DNA of 36,845 nucleotides from Ferruginibacter sp. (lineage in GTDB: Bacteria; Bacteroidota; Bacteroidia; Chitinophagales; Chitinophagaceae), in NCBI GenBank assembly GCA_025351645.1, contig JANXVN010000088.1:1-36845 (forward strand), in the 5' to 3' direction. The position numbers and the translations under genes were made by a program. Positions 17,969-25,739 of this stretch are shown here, in pieces; within the stretch, counting starts at the first letter, position 1, and each line of letters starts with the position of its first letter. The notes below the pieces were generated by a model. That model ran no database searches and was not told the origin of the DNA. It saw nothing but the letters and a program-made list of their open reading frames with translations.

Positions 17969-18010
17969 CAAACGGGGAATTTTATCCGCAATATTTTTAA
18001 GAATACAATC

Positions 18011-18421
18011 ATGCCATATTGGTTAGTTAAGTCGGAGCCTTTTAAATATAGCTGGGATCAATTTGTAAAAGACAAGCAAACATTTTGGGATGGCGTAAGG
18101 AATTATGGCGCACGTAATAACCTAAAGGCTATGAAAAAAGGCGACCATGTTTTGTTTTATCATAGCAATGAAGGGATGGAAATTGTAGGCGTGGCAAAGG
18201 TTTCAAAAGAATTTTACCAGGACCCTACTACTGAAGATGCCAACTGGGTAGTGGTAGATTTTAAGCCATTTAAAAAATTAAAAAATACTGTTACGCTTGC
18301 GCAGGTAAAAGCGGATATACGTCTCCAAAAAATGGCATTGGTACGTTTAGGAAGATTATCTGTACAATCTGTTTCGGATGAAGAGTGGGCAATAATAATG
18401 GAATTGGCAGGGGAGAAGTGA
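18011..18421 (+). CDS. EVE domain-containing protein
   Basis: MPYWLVKSEPFKYSWDQFVKDKQTFWDGVRNYGARNNLKAMKKGDHVLFYHSNEGMEIVGVAKV. ORF extension to 17966 overlaps the -7 box. Confidence 0.92.
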   Translation: MPYWLVKSEPFKYSWDQFVKDKQTFWDGVRNYGARNNLKAMKKGDHVLFYHSNEGMEIVGVAKVSKEFYQDPTTEDANWVVVDFKPFKKLKNTVTLAQVKADIRLQKMALVRLGRLSVQSVSDEEWAIIMELAGEK

Positions 18422-18552
18422 TGATAAAAAGTGTAGGTATGCAACTTTGTAAATGTCCTTTTACAATATGGCTGAAAATAAGTTATTGTATTATTTATTG
18501 ATTTTTTAAAAATAAAAACTTTGTCCTTAAAATATTGAAGCTCCATAAATTG

Positions 18553-18560
18553 TAAATTTG
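18553..18560 (+). promoter_or_regulatory. Candidate -7 box TAAATTTG directly before the Sir2 gene start codon
   Basis: TAAATTTG-ttgc-ATG(18565). Confidence 0.5.
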
Positions 18561-18564
18561 TTGC

Positions 18565-19251
18565 ATGAATAAAAAGCATGTAGTTGTATTATCCGGCGCA
18601 GGCGTAAGTGCAGAAAGTGGCTTAAAAACTTTTAGGGATAGCGATGGCTTGTGGGATGGCTATGATGTGTATGAAGTAGCAACGCCACGTGGCTTTGCTA
18701 AAAACCCAAAACTTGTTTTAGATTTTTACAATGATAGAAGAAAAGATGTAGCAGCGGCAAAACCTAATGCGGCACACATGGGTTTAGCAGCATTAGAAAA
18801 AGATTTTGATGTTACCATCATCACACAAAATATAGATAACTTGCACGAACGAGCCGGCTCTACAAAAGTGGTGCATCTGCATGGCGAAATATTTAAGATG
18901 CGGAGCGTGGATGATGTTAATAAAATTTATGAAATAACTGGAGATATAAACGTGGGGGATTTAGATGAAAAGGGATCGCAGCTTCGCCCACATATTGTAT
19001 GGTTTGAAGAAGAAGTACCCATGATGGAAAAGGCAGTTGCAATATTGCGGGATGCGGATTATTTTGTTGTGGTAGGTACTTCATTGCAAGTGTATCCTGC
19101 GGCTTCGTTATTGCAATACGCGCCGCCATTTTTACCAAAATTTATAATTGATAAAAAGATACCGGATATAACAAGTACACCTAATTTAACCATTATTGAA
19201 AAGCCTGCAACCGAAGGTGTAAAAGATTTAAAGAAGTTGCTAAAGCCTTAA
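18565..19251 (+). CDS. cobB: Sir2-family NAD-dependent protein deacylase
   Basis: VVLSGAGVSAESGLKTFRDSDGLW, ITQNIDNLHERAGS, HLHGEIF, LRPHIVWFEEEVP, VVVGTSLQVYPAASLL. Confidence 0.95.
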   Translation: MNKKHVVVLSGAGVSAESGLKTFRDSDGLWDGYDVYEVATPRGFAKNPKLVLDFYNDRRKDVAAAKPNAAHMGLAALEKDFDVTIITQNIDNLHERAGSTKVVHLHGEIFKMRSVDDVNKIYEITGDINVGDLDEKGSQLRPHIVWFEEEVPMMEKAVAILRDADYFVVVGTSLQVYPAASLLQYAPPFLPKFIIDKKIPDITSTPNLTIIEKPATEGVKDLKKLLKP

Positions 19252-19664
19252 CGCATCAACTTTTCAAGAAAAGCTGCCGAGCTGTAGATTGGTGTGGAAG
19301 AGAAATAAAAATCGTTGATGTCTTCGGTAATGATAGCATCACATTTACAATTAGCGGCAGCATAATATTCAAGCCCATCTTCAAAATCGTTTACCTTTTT
19401 ATTTTGTAGGGCAGCAAGAACTTCATTTTTACCTACAGGTGTTATCGATAATTTACTAACTAAAATTTCTATTTTATTTTTTGCCATTTGTGTACCGCAT
19501 TTCTTTTCGGCAAAATAAAAAGCAATAGCCAAACAAATGGGAGAGGTTAATAATGTATATTTTTTATTATCGGCAAGGCTTACAATTCGGGCAGCATAGC
19601 TAAAAACGGGATATTCTTTATTTAGTACGGCTACTAAAATATTGGCATCTAAAAATAATTTCAT
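19248..19664 (-). CDS. PIN domain protein, probable VapC-like toxin
   Basis: MKLFLDANILVAVLNKEYPVF...DFEDGLEYYAAANCKCDAIITEDINDF; PIN acidic residues, 4-nt overlap with upstream antitoxin ORF. Confidence 0.88.
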   Translation of the reverse strand: MKLFLDANILVAVLNKEYPVFSYAARIVSLADNKKYTLLTSPICLAIAFYFAEKKCGTQMAKNKIEILVSKLSITPVGKNEVLAALQNKKVNDFEDGLEYYAAANCKCDAIITEDINDFYFSSTPIYSSAAFLEKLMR

Positions 19665-19918
19665 TTTTTAGCTTTAAAGAATTCGGCACTTAAATTTTTA
19701 CTTTTTTGTGCTTTGGTTTTATACTCTGCCTGCCCTTCGCTAACCATGCTCACCCAATCAGCAACAGGAAAATCTTCAAAAGAACTATAGTTGTTGGTGG
19801 TAACTTTTGTTAATAAAAACTCGGTAAGGCGTGATAAGCTGATGTTATTTTCTTCGGCATACCGCTTTGCTTTTTTGATGACAGATTCATCAAAACTTAA
19901 AGTGATTTTTGCGTCCAT
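19661..19918 (-). CDS. DUF6364-type antitoxin
   Basis: MDAKITLSFDESVIKKAKRYAEENNISLSRLTEFLL, ribbon-helix-helix-like N-terminus, upstream partner of a PIN gene. Confidence 0.82.
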   Translation of the reverse strand: MDAKITLSFDESVIKKAKRYAEENNISLSRLTEFLLTKVTTNNYSSFEDFPVADWVSMVSEGQAEYKTKAQKSKNLSAEFFKAKK

Positions 19919-19927
19919 AATTTTAGT

Positions 19928-19959
19928 TTATACGACAAAAGTAAAAAAGTTATACGACA
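19928..19959 (-). promoter_or_regulatory. Candidate toxin-antitoxin operator/promoter: direct repeats flanking a -7 box
   Basis: TTATACGACA at 19928-19937 and 19950-19959 (+ strand reading); minus-strand TACTTTTG at complement(19936-19943). Confidence 0.6.
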
Positions 19960-19989
19960 TAAAAGCATAACTTTAATAAAGAGTTGCAT

Positions 19990-21264
19990 TTATACCATTT
20001 TTTCTTTAAAACTTATGCCTGAAAATTCCAGTTCTTTCAAGATTGGGCCGTAAATTTCTTTAAGTGTGGGGATGTATAAACCGGTTAATTTGATGGTGCC
20101 GTTTAAAATTAATTTAGCTGCAATGCCCAAAGGCAAGCCTACGGTTTTTGCCATGGCAGTGCGTAAGCTGTCTTCGCCTTTTACAATTAAGCTACTTTCG
20201 ATTTTATTTGTTTTGCCAGCAATGGCGTACTCAAATTCGTGCAGCATAACTATCATGTCTTTGTCGGCTGGTTGCATGGCTAGTTTTAATTCCAGCAAGT
20301 GTTGTAAGACATCTGCAGAAGTTTTTGCTGTTGGCGGCACAAGCGTTTCATCAAATAAGCCAAGGTACTGCAGCATTTCTTTATTACTATCATTTACAAA
20401 AGGGATAATAGTAGCCGACCATTTTTTAAAGCTAAGTCCGGTGATATTTATAGCATCAATTTCGTTGGCAAGATTGGCTTGTACGATTGCATCCCAGCCT
20501 TCGCAAAAAGATGGATGCCTTAGTGTTGTGCGGATAAATGTTTGCGCCGTATCCAATTTATAAATAGGGATATAGCTTAACGAATCCCTGTTTGGGTACG
20601 CTGCTAAAGTAGAGAGCCCATCAATTTTTATGGGCAGGCAATCTTGAAATAATTTTTGGTAACTTTTATTTTCAACTTTGTTTTCCAGTTTGTATTCTGC
20701 ACCGGCTTTGCCCGCTGTTACCACGTTGCGGGGGTTCCAGCTTATTTTGTAATGCCAGGGGTTATTATCGCTTTCGGGGGCAACAAGGCCGCCGCAATGG
20801 CTTTTAAAAGAGGTTATAACACCACCTTTGTTTTTAATGCCATCAATAATTTTCATTGCGCTCATGTGGTCAATGCCAGGGTCCAGCCCAGCTTCGCATA
20901 AAAAAAATAATTTGCGGTGTGCAATTTCTTGCTGCAGGCTTTTTATGTTTTTATCAAGGTACGATGCGGTGAGCAGGTGTTTTCTATATTCCACACAATC
21001 CTTGGCAATTAAAAAGTGCAGGGCAGGGGGCATCATAGAAATTACCACATGGGCACGTTTGATGAGGCTTTCACGCGCCTCATCTTTGGTGATATCAATT
21101 TGTATGGCCTCTGCAAAACGGGAGTTGCCCGTCTTTAAAAGTACCTGTTCTTTGTTGGCATCTGCAATAATAAATTTCCATTTATTTGCCTCGGTTTCTT
21201 TTAATAAGTAGTCGATTAGAACGGTGGCAGATTTACCTGCGCCCAGCAAAAGGATTGTTTTCAA
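19990..21264 (-). CDS. Saccharopine dehydrogenase family protein (probable TTG start at 21264; longer ORF to 21357)
   Basis: LKTILLLGAGKSATVLIDYLLKE, CEAGLDPGIDHMSAMKIIDGIKNKGGVITSFKSHCGGLVAPE, NPRNVVTAGKAGAEYK. Confidence 0.9.
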   Translation of the reverse strand: MKTILLLGAGKSATVLIDYLLKETEANKWKFIIADANKEQVLLKTGNSRFAEAIQIDITKDEARESLIKRAHVVISMMPPALHFLIAKDCVEYRKHLLTASYLDKNIKSLQQEIAHRKLFFLCEAGLDPGIDHMSAMKIIDGIKNKGGVITSFKSHCGGLVAPESDNNPWHYKISWNPRNVVTAGKAGAEYKLENKVENKSYQKLFQDCLPIKIDGLSTLAAYPNRDSLSYIPIYKLDTAQTFIRTTLRHPSFCEGWDAIVQANLANEIDAINITGLSFKKWSATIIPFVNDSNKEMLQYLGLFDETLVPPTAKTSADVLQHLLELKLAMQPADKDMIVMLHEFEYAIAGKTNKIESSLIVKGEDSLRTAMAKTVGLPLGIAAKLILNGTIKLTGLYIPTLKEIYGPILKELEFSGISFKEKMV

Positions 21265-21425
21265 ATCAATATTTTTTTTTGCAAGATAATGGATTTGAGA
21301 GAGGAAACGGGAGAGTTGCCCCCGTTCCCTGAAAGGGGTAATTTTACGGCCCTGCATATTGAGGTGTATTTCAATATTTCGTTTTAATTCAGCTTAAAAT
21401 TACACATCAGGATACTATTAGATTG

Positions 21426-21542
21426 GAAGCGTAAGGGATGGGAGGGAAAAACACGTAAAGCGCCGCGAACTATAACCATGCGAAGCTAAACTGTAGATTC
21501 GGCGCTGCGGATTTTGGAAGGATAGCCCGGCCCCTTGGCGCC
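21426..21542 (+). repeat. Structured intergenic element, copy C
   Basis: gaagcgtaagggatggga...cacgtaaagcgccg...gcgaagc...ctgtag...cggcgctgcgg...atagcccggccccttggcgcc; pairs AAGGG/CCCTT and AGCGCCG/CGGCGCT. Confidence 0.75.
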
Positions 21543-21727
21543 TCGCCTTGGGGGACGCACAAATAGTTATACGTTAGGAGTTAGGAGTTATAAGTTTTTA
21601 CACTTTTGTGCAGGCCTAAATTATTGTTCACAATTGATGAAAAGTTGTGTAAAAGATTATGGGGACGGCTTGTTTTTAAAAGCTAAAAATGGCTTAAAAT
21701 CGGTACATTCGCACACTATTAAAATTT

Positions 21728-24397
21728 ATGGAAAACAACGACAATCTAGGGGAAGAAAACCTGCCGCCAAATGACGGTGGAGCAAAGAGTAACAGGGGCC
21801 GGATTATACCGGTTAATATTGAGGAGCAAATGAAAACCAACTACATCGATTACTCTATGAGTGTGATTGTAGGGCGTGCTTTGCCTGATGTGCGTGATGG
21901 CTTAAAACCGGTGCATCGCCGCGTTTTATTTGGCATGAGCGAGTTGGGGAATACCAGTAACAAACCGTATAAAAAAAGTGCCCGTATAGTAGGTGAGGTG
22001 ATGGGTAAATTTCATCCGCATGGCGATGCTTCTATTTACGATACGATGGTGCGTATGGCGCAGGACTGGAGCTTACGGTACACGTTGATTGACGGACAGG
22101 GAAACTTTGGTAGTCAGGATGGAGACCCACCGGCAGCTATGCGTTATACGGAAGTACGTTTTGAAAAGTTTGCGGAAGCAATGCTGGAAGATATTGAAAA
22201 AGAAACGGTTGATTACCAGCTGAACTTTGATGATAGCCTGAAAGAACCAACGGTGCTGCCTACCCGCATCCCTCATTTATTAGTGAACGGTGCCAGCGGT
22301 ATTGCGGTTGGTATGGCCACGAATATGATGCCGCATAATTTAAGCGAGGTTATTGATGGATGCATAGCTTACATTGATAATAGAGATATTACGATTGATG
22401 AACTGATACATTTTGTGAAGGGGCCGGATTTTCCGACGGGTGGTATTATTTATGGTTTTGAAGGTGTGAAGCAAGCGTTGCACACAGGGCGTGGAAGGGT
22501 AGTTTTGCGTGGCAAGACAAACATTGAAGTAGATGCGAAGGGCAGAGAAAAAATAATTATTACGCAGGTGCCTTACCAGGTTAACAGGGATATGCTTACG
22601 CAGAAAATTGGTGACTTGATCAATGATAAAGCGATAGAAGGCGTTGCTGATGTTAACAATGAAAGCAATAATAAAGAAGGTACCCGTATTGTTGTAGAGC
22701 TTAAAAAAGATGTGGTTGCCCAGGTTATTATTAACCAATTATTTAAGTTGACGGAACTGCAGACATCGTACGGTATAAATAATGTGGCACTTGTTAAAGG
22801 CCGCCCAAGGATTTTAAATTTAAAAGATTTAATTAGCGAATTTATAGAGTTTAGGCATGAAGTAGTTGTACGCCGCACACAGTTTGAATTGCGTAAAGCA
22901 AGGGAGCGGGCGCACATTTTAGAAGGCTATATTATTGCGCTGGATAATTTGGATGCGGTGATAAAACTGATCCGTGAATCTAATACGCCTAATCTTGCGC
23001 AGGAAGGTTTGATAACGCAATTCGGCATGAGCGAAATACAAGCCAAAGCTGTTTTGGAACTGCGTTTACAGCGCCTTACCGGAATGGAGATTGATAAGAT
23101 AAGGGCCGAACATGCAGAGATAATGAAACTAATTGACAGGTTGCTGGAAATATTGGGCGATGAAGGGATCCGCTACCAAATAATTAAAGATGAACTGGCA
23201 GAAATAAAAGCAAAATTTGGCGATGCCCGTAAATCTGAAATAACTTATGCAGATGACGAAATTGGCATGCTGGATTTGATTGAAGATGAAGATGTGGTGG
23301 TAACGATATCTCATTTGGGTTACATAAAAAGAACACGGTCTGATGAATACCGTAGCCAGCGCCGTGGTGGCCGTGGCGCAAAGGGAAGCAGTACAAGGCA
23401 GGAAGATTATATCGTGCATTTGTTTGTGGCTTCAACTCACCATACTTTGTTATTTTTTACTGAAAAGGGAAGATGTTTCTGGCTACCGGTTTATAAGATA
23501 CCTGAAGGTGATAAAACAAGTAAGGGCAGGGCTTTGCAGAATATGATACAGATACCGCCTGATGATACTGTTCGTGCAATTATTGATGTAAAGAATTTTG
23601 ATGACAAAGATTATGTGAACGGCCACTACATCGTTTTGTGTACAAAAAAAGGCATCATTAAAAAGACTGATTTAGAAGACTTTAGCCGTCCTAGGCAGAA
23701 TGGTATTAATGCCATTAATATTTTAGAAGGAGACCAGTTGCTGGAAGCTAAATTAACGGATGGTAATTGCGAAATTATGATGGCGTTAAAGAGCGGCAGG
23801 GCAATTCGTTTTCCGGAAGAGAAGGTACGGTCAACAGGCCGTGGCGGCATAGGTGTTTATGGCATTGAGGTGGTAGATGAAACCGACAATGTTGTAGGTA
23901 TGGTTTGCGTAAACAGGGAAGATAAAAGCCGCACAATTTTGGTGGTAAGTGAAAAAGGATATGGCAAGCGTACATTTTTAGATGACCCTGAAACAGGCGA
24001 AGCTAATTACCGGATTACCAACCGTGGTGGTAAAGGCGTTAAGACTATTAACGTAACTGATAAAACTGGTTCGTTGGTAGGTTTGCTGGATGTTACGGAG
24101 AAGGAAGATTTGATGATTACTTGTGTTAGTGGCGTAACCATCCGTATGAGCGTAGCTGCTGTAAGCGAGCAGGGACGGGCAACACAAGGCGTTAAGCTTA
24201 TCCGCGTAGATGAAGGCGATGCCATTGCAGCCATTACCAAACTGGATGAAAAGGAAGATGATGTGGAAGTGGTTGATCCGGTAAATTTAGGTGGTGACAC
24301 TGCGATTGAAAACATTGATATGGCAAGTGATGATACAACATCAGAAGCTGCAGTAAATGATGTGGCAACACCAGAAGGACCAACTGATGGCGAATAA
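21728..24397 (+). CDS. gyrA: DNA gyrase subunit A
   Basis: YSMSVIVGRALPDVRDGLKPVHRRVLFGM, KSARIVGEVMGKFHPHGDASIYDTMVRMAQDW, GyrA-box-like QRRGGRGAKG. Confidence 0.96.
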   Translation: MENNDNLGEENLPPNDGGAKSNRGRIIPVNIEEQMKTNYIDYSMSVIVGRALPDVRDGLKPVHRRVLFGMSELGNTSNKPYKKSARIVGEVMGKFHPHGDASIYDTMVRMAQDWSLRYTLIDGQGNFGSQDGDPPAAMRYTEVRFEKFAEAMLEDIEKETVDYQLNFDDSLKEPTVLPTRIPHLLVNGASGIAVGMATNMMPHNLSEVIDGCIAYIDNRDITIDELIHFVKGPDFPTGGIIYGFEGVKQALHTGRGRVVLRGKTNIEVDAKGREKIIITQVPYQVNRDMLTQKIGDLINDKAIEGVADVNNESNNKEGTRIVVELKKDVVAQVIINQLFKLTELQTSYGINNVALVKGRPRILNLKDLISEFIEFRHEVVVRRTQFELRKARERAHILEGYIIALDNLDAVIKLIRESNTPNLAQEGLITQFGMSEIQAKAVLELRLQRLTGMEIDKIRAEHAEIMKLIDRLLEILGDEGIRYQIIKDELAEIKAKFGDARKSEITYADDEIGMLDLIEDEDVVVTISHLGYIKRTRSDEYRSQRRGGRGAKGSSTRQEDYIVHLFVASTHHTLLFFTEKGRCFWLPVYKIPEGDKTSKGRALQNMIQIPPDDTVRAIIDVKNFDDKDYVNGHYIVLCTKKGIIKKTDLEDFSRPRQNGINAINILEGDQLLEAKLTDGNCEIMMALKSGRAIRFPEEKVRSTGRGGIGVYGIEVVDETDNVVGMVCVNREDKSRTILVVSEKGYGKRTFLDDPETGEANYRITNRGGKGVKTINVTDKTGSLVGLLDVTEKEDLMITCVSGVTIRMSVAAVSEQGRATQGVKLIRVDEGDAIAAITKLDEKEDDVEVVDPVNLGGDTAIENIDMASDDTTSEAAVNDVATPEGPTDGE

Positions 24398-24422
24398 TTT
24401 AGATGGTTTTATCTGAATAAAA

Positions 24423-24462
24423 AATAAAGGCTGCATTTTAATAAAGTGCAGCCTTTATTTTT
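24423..24462 (+). terminator. Intrinsic terminator downstream of gyrA
   Basis: AATAAAGGCTGCA / TGCAGCCTTTATT 13-bp stem plus T run. Confidence 0.88.
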
Positions 24463-24501
24463 GTTTTTGAAGATTTTAGTATTTTAATCAAAAGAAATTT
24501 T

Positions 24502-24876
24502 ATGAACAAAATATTGGTTTTATGGTTGTGTTCCACGAGTATTTTTTGTTGTTTAAAAGTTAGCGCACAAACAGTAATAAAAGTAGACGAAGTTGCACAG
24601 CATGTTGGAGATTCTGTAAAGATAACTACCAAAATTTATGGTGGCAGGTACTTTGGCCAATCTCCCGGTACACCGACTTTATTGAACGCTGGTGCGGAAT
24701 ATCCAAAGTCGCCTTTGACGCTTTATATTTCAGCAGCTGTGCGGAGTAAATTTGCTTCGGCGCCGGAGGAAATGTATAAAGGGAAGGATGTTGTTATTAT
24801 TGGGAAGGTTATTTTGTTTAAGAATAAGCCGGAGATTGTGATTTATGGGGTGGGGCAGATTTTGATGGGGAAGTAG
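24502..24876 (+). CDS. Small secreted protein, possibly OB-fold-like
   Basis: Signal peptide MNKILVLWLCSTSIFCCLKVSAQ; VIKVDEVAQHVGDSVKITTKIYGGRYF...YKGKDVVIIGKVILFKNKPEIVIYGVGQI resembles bacterial OB-fold secreted proteins. Confidence 0.6.
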   Translation: MNKILVLWLCSTSIFCCLKVSAQTVIKVDEVAQHVGDSVKITTKIYGGRYFGQSPGTPTLLNAGAEYPKSPLTLYISAAVRSKFASAPEEMYKGKDVVIIGKVILFKNKPEIVIYGVGQILMGK

Positions 24877-24887
24877 GAGTTATCAAC

Positions 24888-25133
24888 GATTGTTCATGCA
24901 GTAAGAAAAGCAGGGAAGTTGTCACAGGTTCTTACGGTACTTATGTTGGTTTTACAACAGGAATAGACGATGATGATAAGGTTGTTTTTAAATTTGAAAA
25001 GCTGGGACCAGGACAATACAAAGTTTATTTTGAAAAACCACTTGAAAACGGTGAGTACGGTTTTATTTTCGCTAATGCTGAAAACTCCTCATTAGGAACC
25101 TTCCAACAAGTATATGATTTTGGGGTAAAATAA
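24888..25133 (+). pseudogene. Start-less C-terminal protein remnant
   Basis: Open frame without usable start codon: DCSCSKKSREVVTGSYGTYVGFTTGIDDDDKVVFKFEKLGPGQYKVYFEKPLENGEYGFIFANAENSSLGTFQQVYDFGVK*. Confidence 0.55.
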
Positions 25134-25153
25134 CGGGGTATTTTGATAAGATT

Positions 25154-25180
25154 GCCTGCCTTTTTAGGCCGGCTTTTTTT
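25154..25180 (+). terminator. Terminator-like hairpin 1
   Basis: GCCtGCC / GGCcGGC followed by 7 T. Confidence 0.65.
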
Positions 25181-25216
25181 ATGCAATTTAAATAGTCATA
25201 TTATCCTTAACTTTTT

Positions 25217-25246
25217 AAAGCCGGTACTTAAAGTACTGGCTTTTTT
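25217..25246 (+). terminator. Terminator-like hairpin 2
   Basis: AAAGCCgGTACTT / AAGTACtGGCTTT followed by T run. Confidence 0.75.
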
Positions 25247-25739
25247 GTATCTGCAGTAAAACGAAAACTTTTGATTATTTGCTTATCAATAGTTCTGTTT
25301 TATTCTTTATTTTATTCTTGAGGCCAATAAGTTTATAATTACTCTATCGAGATTATACCTTCACTTGTAACTAAATGCATCATAAGCACTTGCAGCACAT
25401 TGTCGAAAACAAATATTCTATCCCTATGAAGCTGCGAATCACTGCATATAGATAAGCTGTTAAAAAACTAATAGGATACTTTTAGAAACTAGAATTTAAT
25501 ACATTAATTTGTAAGAAATGATATCAGAAGAAAAAAATATAAAAATAGTATGCTCATAGCGGGGCTAGTAGCACCTATTTAACATAATATTAATTATAGG
25601 AAAAATTACTTGGGAAAATAAAAGACAAATAAGCAATGGTATTGCCAGTCTTATTTGAGTTGGAGAATACCATTGTATAACATTATTTTAAAAATAGCAA
25701 CAAAGTAAAAATTAAGGGTTTATCCTTACTTAATTTAAA

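Noticed and set aside
18214-18579. Minus-strand 121-aa ORF overlapping the EVE gene and Sir2 promoter
   Set aside because: Mostly antisense to the EVE gene, no recognisable family, covers a promoter region of the opposite strand.
20066-21211. Plus-strand ORFs of 81-165 aa inside saccharopine dehydrogenase
   Set aside because: Antisense shadows of a well-supported gene.
21728-24397. gyrA C-terminal acidic tail as an unusual extension
   Set aside because: Acidic variable tails after the beta-pinwheel domain are common in GyrA proteins.
25344-25470. Minus-strand peptide-like reading FFNSLSICSDSQLHRDRIFVFDNVLQVLMMHLVTSEGIISIE*
   Set aside because: Only about 42 codons with no recognised family or conservation evidence; cannot distinguish from chance open frame in AT-rich DNA.
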